From Planctomycetaceae bacterium (GTDB lineage Bacteria; Planctomycetota; Phycisphaerae; Phycisphaerales; SM1A02), in assembly GCA_947474065.1 (NCBI GenBank), contig CANJHD010000012.1, forward strand, positions 1-45,756: a stretch of 45,756 nucleotides of DNA. The letters are read 5' to 3'. The position numbers and the translations under genes are program-made. This document shows, piece after piece, positions 24,131 through 32,327 of this stretch (its first letter is position 1; every line of letters starts with the position of its first letter). Under the pieces are notes generated by a model. The model made no database searches and was not told where the DNA came from. It saw nothing but the letters and a program-made list of their open reading frames with translations.

Positions 24131-25617
24131 TAGCCGTGAATCATGCGCCCTTCAGCACCAAGGGCTGCTTCGTGCACACTCTCGGCCATCGTTGGGTGGG
24201 CGTGCATCGTGGCGATGATGTCATCGACCGTTCCTTCGAGCGCCTTCGCAACGCAGATCTCGTGGATCAACTCACTGGCGTTCTCGCCGATGATGTGGCC
24301 TCCAAGAATTTCGCCGTACTTCTTGCTGACAATCAGCTTTACCATTCCCTCAGCAGCGCCGTCAGCGATCGCCTTGCCGTGGCTCTTTAGGCTGTACTTG
24401 CCGACGCGATATTCAATGCCCTTCTCCTTCGCCGCGCGCTCCGTCAAGCCAACGCTTGCAACTTGTGGGTTGCAGTACGTAGCCCCAGGAATCGCGTCGT
24501 AGTGGACGCCGGTCGATGCGTGGCCATACATGCGCTCCACTGCCACAATCCCTTCTTCGCTCGAAACATGCGCAAGCCACGGACCACCAATCACATCGCC
24601 GATGGCGTAAATGCCCGGCACGCTTGTTGCATACGTGGCCTTGTCCTTCTTGTCCATGTAATCGGTTGAGATGTTGCCCTTGTCGGTCTTCAGGCCAAGC
24701 GATTGGTCAAATAGGCCTTCAAATCGGCCCGCAACGCCGATCGCTACAAGCACCTTCTCCGCATCAATAGTCTCAATCTTCTTGGTCGCCTGGTCTTCGA
24801 TCGTGACCTTGGCGCCCTTGGCGGTCTTCTCCACGCCCTTGGTCATGCAGCCAAGTTTGAAATCAATCCCCTGCTTACTGAAGATCTTCAGCGCTTCCTT
24901 GGAGATCTCATCATCCTCAACCGGCATGATGCGATCAAGCATTTCCACAACCGTCACCTTGGTTCCGAAGGCGTTATAAAAGTACGCAAATTCCATGCCG
25001 ATCGCGCCACTTCCCACAATCACCATCGACTCTGGACGGGTGGGCAGGCTCATAGCTTCATAGCTCGAGATGATCGTCTTCCCATCCTTTGGTGCGAATG
25101 GCAACTCGCGCGGCGCTGCACCGGTGGCGATCAAAATTTTGTCTGCAGTGATGACCACGTCGTCCTTCGAAACCGCACCGGTTCCTCGGTAGTAATCCTC
25201 GTCTGCTTTGGAAACCTGAACCTTGCACGGACCACTTGCTGTCTTGCCAGCGATGATCTTGGCGTGTCCTTGGATGTGCTCGATCTTGTTCTTCTTAAAG
25301 AGGAATCCAATACCGCCGTTCAGTGTGCCAGCAACATTGCGCGAACGACCAATGACCTTGGACCAATCCAGTTTGACGTTCTTTGGATCCACCTCGAAGC
25401 CCATGTCCGCGCCGTGCTTGAAGGCCTCGGTGTAAACGCTGGCTGCGTGCAGCAAAGCCTTGGTCGGAATGCAGCCCCAGTTCAGGCATACGCCGCCGAG
25501 CTTGGCGCGCTCAATGCAGGCAACTTTCTTGCCAAGTTGGGCCGCGCGAATTGCTCCGACATAGCCGCCGGGTCCGCCGCCAATCACGATGAGGTCATAA
25601 TGCTTTGCGTCTGCCAT
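24130..25617 (-). CDS. lpdA: dihydrolipoyl dehydrogenase (E3)
   Basis: 495 aa FAD enzyme that reoxidises the lipoyl groups of 2-oxoacid dehydrogenase complexes. FAD loop GGGPGGYV (residues 13-20), redox pair C44/C49 in GGVCLNWGCIPTK, NAD loop VGSGAIGMEFA, and the C-terminal active-site His474 and Glu479 in HPTMAESVHEA. Its ATG has a GAGGA site. The partner E2 gene is 18 kb away at the right edge, so E2 and E3 are not in one operon here. The stop codon abuts the REP-type element. Confidence 0.96.
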   Translation of the reverse strand: MADAKHYDLIVIGGGPGGYVGAIRAAQLGKKVACIERAKLGGVCLNWGCIPTKALLHAASVYTEAFKHGADMGFEVDPKNVKLDWSKVIGRSRNVAGTLNGGIGFLFKKNKIEHIQGHAKIIAGKTASGPCKVQVSKADEDYYRGTGAVSKDDVVITADKILIATGAAPRELPFAPKDGKTIISSYEAMSLPTRPESMVIVGSGAIGMEFAYFYNAFGTKVTVVEMLDRIMPVEDDEISKEALKIFSKQGIDFKLGCMTKGVEKTAKGAKVTIEDQATKKIETIDAEKVLVAIGVAGRFEGLFDQSLGLKTDKGNISTDYMDKKDKATYATSVPGIYAIGDVIGGPWLAHVSSEEGIVAVERMYGHASTGVHYDAIPGATYCNPQVASVGLTERAAKEKGIEYRVGKYSLKSHGKAIADGAAEGMVKLIVSKKYGEILGGHIIGENASELIHEICVAKALEGTVDDIIATMHAHPTMAESVHEAALGAEGRMIHG

Positions 25618-25794
25618 GGGTCAATTCCTCGCGTAGGTGGGTACAGGTGAAGGGTGCACATCGTAGGGATCTCCGGCGCGGCGCGGCCGGCGCGGTGTCC
25701 CGGTACCGGCACGGCACCTCCCCGAAACCCCATCCCGTGCCAATCGAGCGGAAATTTGCCTTTTTGCTAGCATCCGACCGCTTCAGGACCCCCT
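25618..25794. other. 177-bp divergent promoter region, very GC-rich core
   Basis: Between lpdA (minus) and the metallophosphatase (plus). The centre (about 25670-25735) is strongly GC-rich and contains the 10-bp palindrome CCGGTACCGG near 25705. A TAGCAT box near 25768-25773 could serve the rightward gene. No coding sequence is seen. Confidence 0.35.
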
Positions 25795-26577
25795 TTGCGA
25801 ACCGCCATCATTAGCGACATCCACTCGAACCTATCCGCCCTCGAAGCGGTGTTGGCTGACATTGATCAGCGCAAAGTTCAGCGCATCATTTGCCTTGGTG
25901 ACTTGATTGGCTACGGACCAGATCCAGTGGCCTGCGCCGACCTTGTTGCCGAACGCTGCGAGTGGTCGCTCCTTGGAAATCACGACTTCGGCGTCCTCTA
26001 CGAACCAACGAATTTCAATTCCGCTGCCGAGCAGGCCGCCTATTGGACTCGTCGACAGTTCGAGGCAGCAGCCAAGGAAGACACCATCGCCGGTGAGCGC
26101 CGCTGGAACTTCTTGGGCCACCTCAAGGTGCGCGTCAACGACAATAACTATCTCTGCGTTCACGGATCACCACGGCGCCCCATCAACGAATACCTCTTCC
26201 CTGACGATGCGATTAACAATCCGCATAAGTTGGAGAGCATCTTTGGTCGTTTCGACCGCATGTGCTTAGTTGGCCACACCCATCATCCTGGTGTGTTCAC
26301 TGAGGATCAAGAGTTCTGGAAGCCTGAAGAACTGCCGGAAAGCACCTTTATTGTTGACCCATTGCAGAAGGGGATCATCAATCCGGGATCTGTTGGACAG
26401 CCCCGCGACGGCGATCCGCGCGCGTCATATGCCATCCTCGATACCGATGCCGGCGAGGACAAGCACCGCATCGAATTTCACCGACTTCCTTACGACATTG
26501 ACATAACCGTTGCCAAGATCCATGCGATCCCCGAGCTCCATGACTGGCTTGGCGACCGACTTCTTGAAGGGCGCTGA
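25795..26577 (+). CDS. metallophosphoesterase (calcineurin-like)
   Basis: 260 aa. The metal-binding motifs are complete: SDIHSN, GDLIGYGPDP, GNHD, CVHGSP and GHTH, then NPGSVGQPRDGDPRASY typical of the YfcE-like/ diadenosine tetraphosphatase-like branch. It should hydrolyse a phosphomono- or diester; the substrate cannot be told. The start is a TTG at 25795, the only start codon after an upstream TAG that leaves the first metal motif intact; AGGA lies eight bases before it. It precedes yidC by 66 bp. Confidence 0.88.
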   Translation: MRTAIISDIHSNLSALEAVLADIDQRKVQRIICLGDLIGYGPDPVACADLVAERCEWSLLGNHDFGVLYEPTNFNSAAEQAAYWTRRQFEAAAKEDTIAGERRWNFLGHLKVRVNDNNYLCVHGSPRRPINEYLFPDDAINNPHKLESIFGRFDRMCLVGHTHHPGVFTEDQEFWKPEELPESTFIVDPLQKGIINPGSVGQPRDGDPRASYAILDTDAGEDKHRIEFHRLPYDIDITVAKIHAIPELHDWLGDRLLEGR

Positions 26578-26643
26578 GGCCCGGCTGTATGGCCGGCATC
26601 GCATCCCGATCAACGCGCCGAGCGCGTTACCGAATTGAACACT

Positions 26644-28845
26644 ATGAACAGTAATTCTCCGGCCTCCCGGAAGCCATCCGTCTTCAACATTCGACGATTC
26701 CTACTGACCGCGGCGCTGGTTTCCGTGGTCGCTGGCATTGCAGGAATCATCATCACCGGACGCAACGGAGGTAGTGGACCGGTCGCCGCGCCAGTTGCCG
26801 ATGTGAAGGCGCCAGTAGCCGCATCCACAACAGCAACACAGAGTGCAGGATCCACACCGGTGGCTGCAGCATCGGCAGCGAGCACTGCGGCGCAAGCACC
26901 GAAGCCTGCCAACGATGAACTTCCGTGGGTCGCTGCTGCGCCCGGATCGCCTACCGAGAAAGCCACGCCGGTCGGATCGCTTGATCCGAAGGTCGCGCAG
27001 TTTCAACTTGATCTCACCGCGCGTGGTGCAGGAATTTCTGAAATCATCTTCAGTGGCCTCTGGCGAACCGCGAGTGATGCCGCGAGTGCACGCACTGGTC
27101 ACGCACCTGCCGAAGGCCAATATGTCCTGAGCGCACCTGGCAAACTGCAGGGCTTCACCGTTCCACTGCTTTCAGCACGTGTTCTTGATGTCGACGGGCG
27201 ACAGATCCGCATCGATGGCAATGTTTGGCGAGAAACCGCACCCGGCACGTTTGTTACCGAAATCTCTGATGGCACCGGTGCACTGCAATTGCGCGCCACC
27301 CGGCACTGGGTGGTTGAGACTGGTTCGTATGACCTCCGCTGCGAACAGCGTGTCGAGAATCTTTCAGCAACACCACACTCGATTCGTTGGATTCAGTTTG
27401 GACCAACAAATCTCACGCGCGATCAGAATGATTCTGTTGACCCGCGGCGCTTCCAGTCTGGTTACCTGATGTCCAAGGAACGGGATCCAGGCCAACAGAC
27501 GGTCATTGTGCATGACGCCACAATTGATCAATCGAAGTTAGTAACACAAGTCGAAGGCGGCAATGTTTCGGTTTGGCCGAATGACCACCAGAAACAAGAG
27601 CGTTATGGACTCTCGTGGTTTGGAGCAACCAATCGCTATTTCGCGCTTGCGGTTCATGCGCCATACTCGGCGGCGGGCTCAACGTCGAAGACCATTGCGC
27701 CAGCAATCGCCTCTATCGCCGCACAGGTTGGTGATGGCATCCACAATGGCACGCCAGAGAAAGTCATCTTCACCACCTGCTCCAGTGATGCAGTGACGGT
27801 GGCGCCTGGTGCGAGTGCAAGTTTCGATATCGGCGTCTTTGCTGGTCCACTCGAACGATCACTCTTGACTGGCATGCAGCCCTACGCGGCGCTCAATATG
27901 CAGGGATTGATCCTGTATCTCATGAGTGGTTGCTGCAGTTTCTGCACATTCTCTTGGCTCGCTGACTTCTTGGTGTGGTTCTTGGCGTTCCTTCACAACT
28001 ACGTGGTCTTTGACTGGGGCCTCGCAATCATCGCCCTGGTAGTTGTTGTGCGCGGTTTGCTTCATCCGCTCACGCGGCGTTCGCAGATTTCTATGCAGCG
28101 CGTGACCAAGCAGATGGCGTCGATCAAGCCGGAAATCGACCTGCTCCAGAAGCGCTACAAAGAAGACCCGAAGAGACTCCAAGAAGAAACTATCCGCCTC
28201 TATCGCGAGAAGGGTGTAAATCCACTCGGCTGCGCTGGTGGCATGGTTCCAACCTTCCTGCAGATGCCGATCTGGATCGCGCTGTACGCAGTCTTGTACT
28301 TCGCGTTCGAACTACGGCAACAGCCAGCGTTCTTTGGCGTGTTTCAGAAGATGGGCGGCTGGCCGTTCCTGAGTGACCTCAGTGCGCAAGACCATTTCAT
28401 CTCACTGCCATTCGAGGTGAACCTGTACATCGCCAAGGTCACTTCCATCAACCTGATTCCGATCTTGATGGGTGTTGTCTTCTTCATTCAACAGAAGTAC
28501 ATGAGCCCGCCACCCACGGCGACACAGACGCCCGAGCAGGAGCAGCAGCAGAAGATGATGAAGTGGATGATGGTCATCCTCTTCCCGGTCATGCTCTACA
28601 CCGCGCCAAGTGGACTCACTTTGTACATCGCCACCAGCACGCTGATTGGTATCTATGAGAGCAAGCGCGTGAAAGCTGAGGTGGCAAAGATGGACTTTAG
28701 TAAGCCAAATACCGCAAAGAACGGTTGGCTGCAGAAGGCCTACAGCAGCGCCATGAAACGCGCGCAAGATGTGCAACAGAAGGCACAGAAGCGCTCGCAG
28801 GCGAATGTCACCAAGGCACCAAGCAAGAAGTTCCGCGACAAGTGA
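26644..28845 (+). CDS. yidC: membrane protein insertase YidC
   Basis: 733 aa. Inserts and folds inner-membrane proteins, alone or with SecYEG. The first helix (about residues 15-37) is followed by an Ala/Pro-rich linker and a large periplasmic beta domain (to about residue 415), then the conserved core: DWGLAIIALVVVVRGLLHPL with the hydrophilic-groove Arg, a coiled-coil cytoplasmic loop (ASIKPEIDLLQKRYKEDPKRLQEE split here), NPLGCAGGMVPTFLQMPIW, and the last helices ending in a basic tail. The ATG at 26644 was preferred to a TTG at 26635. mnmE follows after 12 bp, the gene order also seen in many other bacteria. Confidence 0.95.
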   Translation: MNSNSPASRKPSVFNIRRFLLTAALVSVVAGIAGIIITGRNGGSGPVAAPVADVKAPVAASTTATQSAGSTPVAAASAASTAAQAPKPANDELPWVAAAPGSPTEKATPVGSLDPKVAQFQLDLTARGAGISEIIFSGLWRTASDAASARTGHAPAEGQYVLSAPGKLQGFTVPLLSARVLDVDGRQIRIDGNVWRETAPGTFVTEISDGTGALQLRATRHWVVETGSYDLRCEQRVENLSATPHSIRWIQFGPTNLTRDQNDSVDPRRFQSGYLMSKERDPGQQTVIVHDATIDQSKLVTQVEGGNVSVWPNDHQKQERYGLSWFGATNRYFALAVHAPYSAAGSTSKTIAPAIASIAAQVGDGIHNGTPEKVIFTTCSSDAVTVAPGASASFDIGVFAGPLERSLLTGMQPYAALNMQGLILYLMSGCCSFCTFSWLADFLVWFLAFLHNYVVFDWGLAIIALVVVVRGLLHPLTRRSQISMQRVTKQMASIKPEIDLLQKRYKEDPKRLQEETIRLYREKGVNPLGCAGGMVPTFLQMPIWIALYAVLYFAFELRQQPAFFGVFQKMGGWPFLSDLSAQDHFISLPFEVNLYIAKVTSINLIPILMGVVFFIQQKYMSPPPTATQTPEQEQQQKMMKWMMVILFPVMLYTAPSGLTLYIATSTLIGIYESKRVKAEVAKMDFSKPNTAKNGWLQKAYSSAMKRAQDVQQKAQKRSQANVTKAPSKKFRDK

Positions 28846-28857
28846 TCTGATATCGGC

Positions 28858-30216
28858 ATGGACAACCAGAGCGTCATCCTCGCAGTCGCAAACCCCCCGG
28901 GAAGCGCGACGCGCGGGATTGTTCGTGCCAGTGGTACTGATGCTTGCCGGGTGTTGGCTGACGCGATGGACTCGTCATGTCACGGGGCGAATGATGTACG
29001 TGCGCGCCGACGCGGGGTACATGTGGTGAGTTTGCTTGCTCCATCTATACATGCATTGGCGATTGTGATGCCCGGCCCAGCCAGCGCTACTGGTGAAGAC
29101 TGCGCAGAGATTCATACCGTTGGCAATCCATATGTACTTGAACGGATCATTGAAGCAGTCATCACCCGATCAGGTGGCGCCGCACGGCGCGCATACCCAG
29201 GTGAATTCAGTGTGCGTGCTGTTATGTCTGGGCGCATTGGAATTGCCTCCGCGGAGCGCGTAGCCGCGAACATCATGGCTGAAACTGACGCAGATTTGGC
29301 TGCTGCGTCAATGTTGCAAACAGGCGCAGTGGAGCAATCAACGGCACGCGATGCGGACGAGATTGCCACGCTTTTAGCGCTTGTTGAAGCCGGGATTGAC
29401 TTTACTGACCAAGATGATGTCGTCGCTATTCCCCAACCAGAACTCCGGCGCCGCGTATGTTCGGTACGCGATGGGATCCGCGCACGCTGCGCAGTTGCGG
29501 CTGGTGCCGAGTCGGCACAGCGGGCTGCACGTGTTGTACTGACTGGCAAACCAAACACCGGAAAGAGTTCGCTGTTCAATGCACTCTTAGGACAAACACG
29601 CACGGTAGAGAGCGCGCAAAGCGGAACGACGCGTGACGCCATCGAGCATGCATGCACGCTGCCGGGCGGAACCGAGGTGATCATGGTTGATGCGCCCGGA
29701 ATTGAAGATGCCGTGCATGAAGTGGATGTCCTTATGCAGGCGCGTGCGCACGAGGCGATCAACCGCGCAGATGTGATCATCCGGTGTAGCGCTGCTGAAG
29801 ACAACGATCCGAGCACGATGGTTGACACCCACTCAATCACAACCACACAAGCGACGACCATCTATGTTCGAACGAAATGCGACATAGTGAATGTGTCGAC
29901 TACGACAAATTCTCACGCCATCACTGCCACGAGCGCTCACACCGGCGCTGGAATTTTTGACCTTCGGAACGCAATTGCGCGCGCCGTTTCCAAGCGTGGG
30001 CCACGGAACTCTCATGAATTCACGCTTGGTGTTGCACGATTGGCGCTCCTAAAGGAGGCCGCAAATGCACTTGACGAAGTAGTGATTATCGATGCCCCGG
30101 AACTAGTAGCCGCAGCGCTACGCACCGCCCTTGATCGACTTGGTGAAGTTGCTGGAGCGATCCCACCCGACGATGTTCTGGGCCGATTGTTCTCGAGTTT
30201 CTGTATTGGAAAGTGA
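28858..30216 (+). CDS. mnmE: tRNA uridine-5-carboxymethylaminomethyl modification GTPase MnmE, divergent
   Basis: 452 aa. With MnmG it modifies the wobble uridine of certain tRNAs. The N-terminal formyl-THF domain has ILAVANPPGSATRGIVRASG and YPGEFSVRA. A helical domain holds the inserted G domain: G1 GKPNTGKSS (230-238), G2 GTTRD (256-260), G3 DAPG (278-281) in place of the usual DTAG, and G4 TKCD (339-342) in place of NKxD. The C-terminal FCIGK with the functional Cys449 is intact. The divergent G3 and G4 and the changed HTVGNP (usual GHGGP) suggest fast evolution, not decay. It lies 12 bp after yidC and overlaps the thioesterase gene. Confidence 0.93.
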   Translation: MDNQSVILAVANPPGSATRGIVRASGTDACRVLADAMDSSCHGANDVRARRRGVHVVSLLAPSIHALAIVMPGPASATGEDCAEIHTVGNPYVLERIIEAVITRSGGAARRAYPGEFSVRAVMSGRIGIASAERVAANIMAETDADLAAASMLQTGAVEQSTARDADEIATLLALVEAGIDFTDQDDVVAIPQPELRRRVCSVRDGIRARCAVAAGAESAQRAARVVLTGKPNTGKSSLFNALLGQTRTVESAQSGTTRDAIEHACTLPGGTEVIMVDAPGIEDAVHEVDVLMQARAHEAINRADVIIRCSAAEDNDPSTMVDTHSITTTQATTIYVRTKCDIVNVSTTTNSHAITATSAHTGAGIFDLRNAIARAVSKRGPRNSHEFTLGVARLALLKEAANALDEVVIIDAPELVAAALRTALDRLGEVAGAIPPDDVLGRLFSSFCIGK

Positions 30217-30652
30217 GTGCGTTGCGCCCGCCGCCAAACGTCCACAAAGTAACCTTCCCCGCGTGCAAGGCTCCATCGACATCCGTGTCCGTTACTGCGA
30301 GTGCGATCCGATGGGCGTTGTCCATCACACCGTCTATCCGGTGTGGTTTGAGATGGGACGAACCGAACTTCTGCGCTCTACTGGCCGCACATACCGCGAC
30401 ATGGAAGCGCAAAACATGCTGCTGGCTGTTGTCAAACTGGAAGTCACCTACAAGCAACCGGCTCGCTATGACGAAGTAGTGCAACTGCGAACCACCCTTG
30501 TTCGTGTTGGTGCCGTCAAGGTGGAACACACTTACGAAATCTGGCGCGACGACGTGCTGTTGGTGGCGGGCGCAACAACGCTCGCGTGTATTGATCGCAA
30601 TGGTCGTGCCCAGGCCATTCCCGAAGGCTTGCTTACTACCCCCGCGGACTAA
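30206..30652 (+). CDS. acyl-CoA thioesterase, 4HBT / YbgC-FadM type
   Basis: About 148 aa from the TTG at 30206; a GTG at 30263 (129 aa) is equally possible because the fold begins at SIDIRVRYCECDPMG. The hot-dog active site is DPMGVVHHTVYPVWFE, with the catalytic Asp; the rest (LEVTYKQPARYDEVVQL) is typical. It hydrolyses acyl-CoA or acyl-ACP thioesters; specificity unknown. It overlaps mnmE by a few bases if the longer start is right, and converges with the DciA-like gene with a 17-bp overlap. Confidence 0.85.
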   Translation: MESECVAPAAKRPQSNLPRVQGSIDIRVRYCECDPMGVVHHTVYPVWFEMGRTELLRSTGRTYRDMEAQNMLLAVVKLEVTYKQPARYDEVVQLRTTLVRVGAVKVEHTYEIWRDDVLLVAGATTLACIDRNGRAQAIPEGLLTTPAD

Positions 30653-31112
30653 CCGCGGTCGGTGATTGCCCCAACCGGATCTTGACGCGTAGGCCAGGTA
30701 CTTGAAGTACGCGGCGTAATTCTGCGAGCACCCCAGCACGGAGTGCGCGGTCAACCGCGAACGACGCCGGTGAATTGCTGACGCCAATCACAATCTGCAT
30801 CGCACTCACCGACTCGATCCATGTTTCATCTATCAATTGCGCTGGCATTGCGGCCCGCCACGCCTCGGCGGCGCTACCGCTACGTTCGACATCGCGCTTT
30901 GCTTGTCGCGCAATATCCCCAACCATTCGGCTGATGGAAACATCTTTGTCGCGGAACGCGCGCCGCTCGCACATGCGTTGAGCACGCAGGATTGTTGGGT
31001 CAAGCGGCGCGGCTGTCTTGATCGAATCCGCCGGAGCCTTGCTAACACGGGTAGGCGATGCCTCTTTTGGGGCACCCGCAGTATCCCCTGAATTGGTCGT
31101 CCGCTTCGCCAT
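30636..31112 (-). CDS. DUF721/DciA-like protein
   Basis: 158 aa. The C-terminal 100 residues follow the DUF721 pattern (AWRAAMPAQLIDETWIESV, then MQIVIGVSNSPASFAVDR and a final LRVKIRLG strand). DciA proteins load the replicative helicase DnaB where DnaC is absent; this assignment is by family resemblance and the protein lacks neighbours that would confirm it. The first 45 residues are polar and Ala/Pro-rich. The ATG at 31112 is eight bases after TACGAT. Confidence 0.65.
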   Translation of the reverse strand: MAKRTTNSGDTAGAPKEASPTRVSKAPADSIKTAAPLDPTILRAQRMCERRAFRDKDVSISRMVGDIARQAKRDVERSGSAAEAWRAAMPAQLIDETWIESVSAMQIVIGVSNSPASFAVDRALRAGVLAELRRVLQVPGLRVKIRLGQSPTAVSPRG

Positions 31113-31120
31113 GGATTCAC

Positions 31121-31126
31121 ATCGTA
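31121..31126 (-). promoter_or_regulatory. candidate -10 box (TACGAT) of the DciA-like gene
   Basis: On the minus strand TACGAT is followed by eight bases (GTGAATCC) and the ATG. The divergent gap to the ABC gene is only 56 bp. Confidence 0.45.
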
Positions 31127-31153
31127 GTTCGTAGGTGCGCGTTTCCAAGTGGG

Positions 31154-31159
31154 TATCGT
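31154..31159 (+). promoter_or_regulatory. candidate -10 box (TATCGT) of the ABC ATPase gene
   Basis: TATCGT is followed by nine bases and the GTG start at 31169. No Shine-Dalgarno site is seen. Confidence 0.45.
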
Positions 31160-31168
31160 GCTCGCTCC

Positions 31169-32251
31169 GTGATTTCCGTAACTCTCGAGAATCTCCGCAA
31201 GGCCTATGGACAGACAATTGCTGTCGATGGCGTGACGTTGGAGGCTCCAAAGGGCGGCCTAACATTCTTGCTTGGTCCGTCAGGATGTGGCAAAACCACA
31301 ATCCTGCGCATGATTGCGGGGTTCCTTGAGCCGAGCGCCGGAATCATTCGCTTTGGCGACCGAGATGTCACGAGCCTCTCTGCCGAAAGGCGCGACTGTG
31401 GCATGGTGTTCCAAAGTTATGCACTGTGGCCACACATGACGGTCGCGCAGAATGTTGCGTTTGGTCTTGAGGTGCGCAAAGTTCCCGCTGCAGAAATGCG
31501 TAAGCGGGTCGGCGAAGCCTTAGAAATGGTGCGCATGGGCACGTATGCCGAACGCAAGCCAAATCAATTGTCTGGTGGGCAACAACAACGCGTCGCGCTT
31601 GCACGAGCGATTGTTTACCGACCGGACGTGTTACTGCTTGATGAGCCACTCTCGAACCTTGACGCAAAATTGCGCTTAGAAATGCGCGGTGAAATCCGTC
31701 GCATTGTTGATGATCTGCGCGTGACTGCGATCTATGTGACGCATGATCAGAAGGAAAGTTTGAGCCTTGCTGACAAGATGGTGGTTCTTCGCGATGGTCG
31801 CATTGAGCAGGTTGGCGGTCCGCGCGAGCTTTACGAGCGCCCATGCAATCGTTTCGTAGCGGAGTTCTTGGGGGAAACGAATTTCCTTGCAGCGACCATT
31901 GATGTCGGCGCTCACGGCTCGATTTCGTCCAGCCCGCGCCTCGTGAAGACCAGCGCGGGAATCCTTGAGACAACCACTGCGGGTGATCGCGCCACCTCAG
32001 AGAGTCTGGTTGCCAGCGTGCGTCCAGAATCACTGCGAATGCATCCGGAACACAGCGTTGCGGCTGACCGCCCTGCGCTCCGTGGTGTGGTTGCAGAGAG
32101 CACCTACCTCGGCGAGGTCGCTCAGCACCGGGTTGATTGCAAGGGCACGCAAATCAAGGTATTTGAGCTAAATCCACGCCACCTTTCGCGACGCGGTGAA
32201 CCGGTTGCCCTCACGGTGGACGCTGACCAAGTGGTGATGCTGGACAGATAA
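31169..32251 (+). CDS. ABC transporter ATP-binding protein, MalK/PotA class
   Basis: 360 aa. Walker A GPSGCGKTT, Q-loop VFQSYALWPHM, signature LSGGQQQRVALARA, Walker B VLLLDEPLSNLD and the switch His in YVTHDQKES are all present. The C-terminal 120 residues form a TOBE domain (SVRPESLRM, YLGEVAQHRV), as in importers of sugars, polyamines, iron or phosphonates. No permease or binding protein lies in the window, so it is an orphan ATPase that may serve permeases elsewhere. The GTG at 31169 was chosen because the fold starts at once. Confidence 0.92.
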   Translation: MISVTLENLRKAYGQTIAVDGVTLEAPKGGLTFLLGPSGCGKTTILRMIAGFLEPSAGIIRFGDRDVTSLSAERRDCGMVFQSYALWPHMTVAQNVAFGLEVRKVPAAEMRKRVGEALEMVRMGTYAERKPNQLSGGQQQRVALARAIVYRPDVLLLDEPLSNLDAKLRLEMRGEIRRIVDDLRVTAIYVTHDQKESLSLADKMVVLRDGRIEQVGGPRELYERPCNRFVAEFLGETNFLAATIDVGAHGSISSSPRLVKTSAGILETTTAGDRATSESLVASVRPESLRMHPEHSVAADRPALRGVVAESTYLGEVAQHRVDCKGTQIKVFELNPRHLSRRGEPVALTVDADQVVMLDR

Positions 32252-32315
32252 ACCTGTCTGTCTGAACCCCTCTGGCTCCTATCTATCGCTCCGTTCTTGG
32301 GTGATTTGGCTGCCC

Positions 32316-32321
32316 TATCCT
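32316..32321 (+). promoter_or_regulatory. candidate -10 box (TATCCT) of the GH29 gene
   Basis: TATCCT is followed by six bases (GCGTCC) and the ATG at 32328. A weak TTCTTG (32294-32299) stands 16 bases upstream of it. Confidence 0.5.
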
Positions 32322-32327
32322 GCGTCC

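Noticed and set aside
26570-26600. Hairpin after the metallophosphatase gene as a terminator
   Set aside because: The stem (CCGGC/GCCGG) is only 5 bp and has no T-run.
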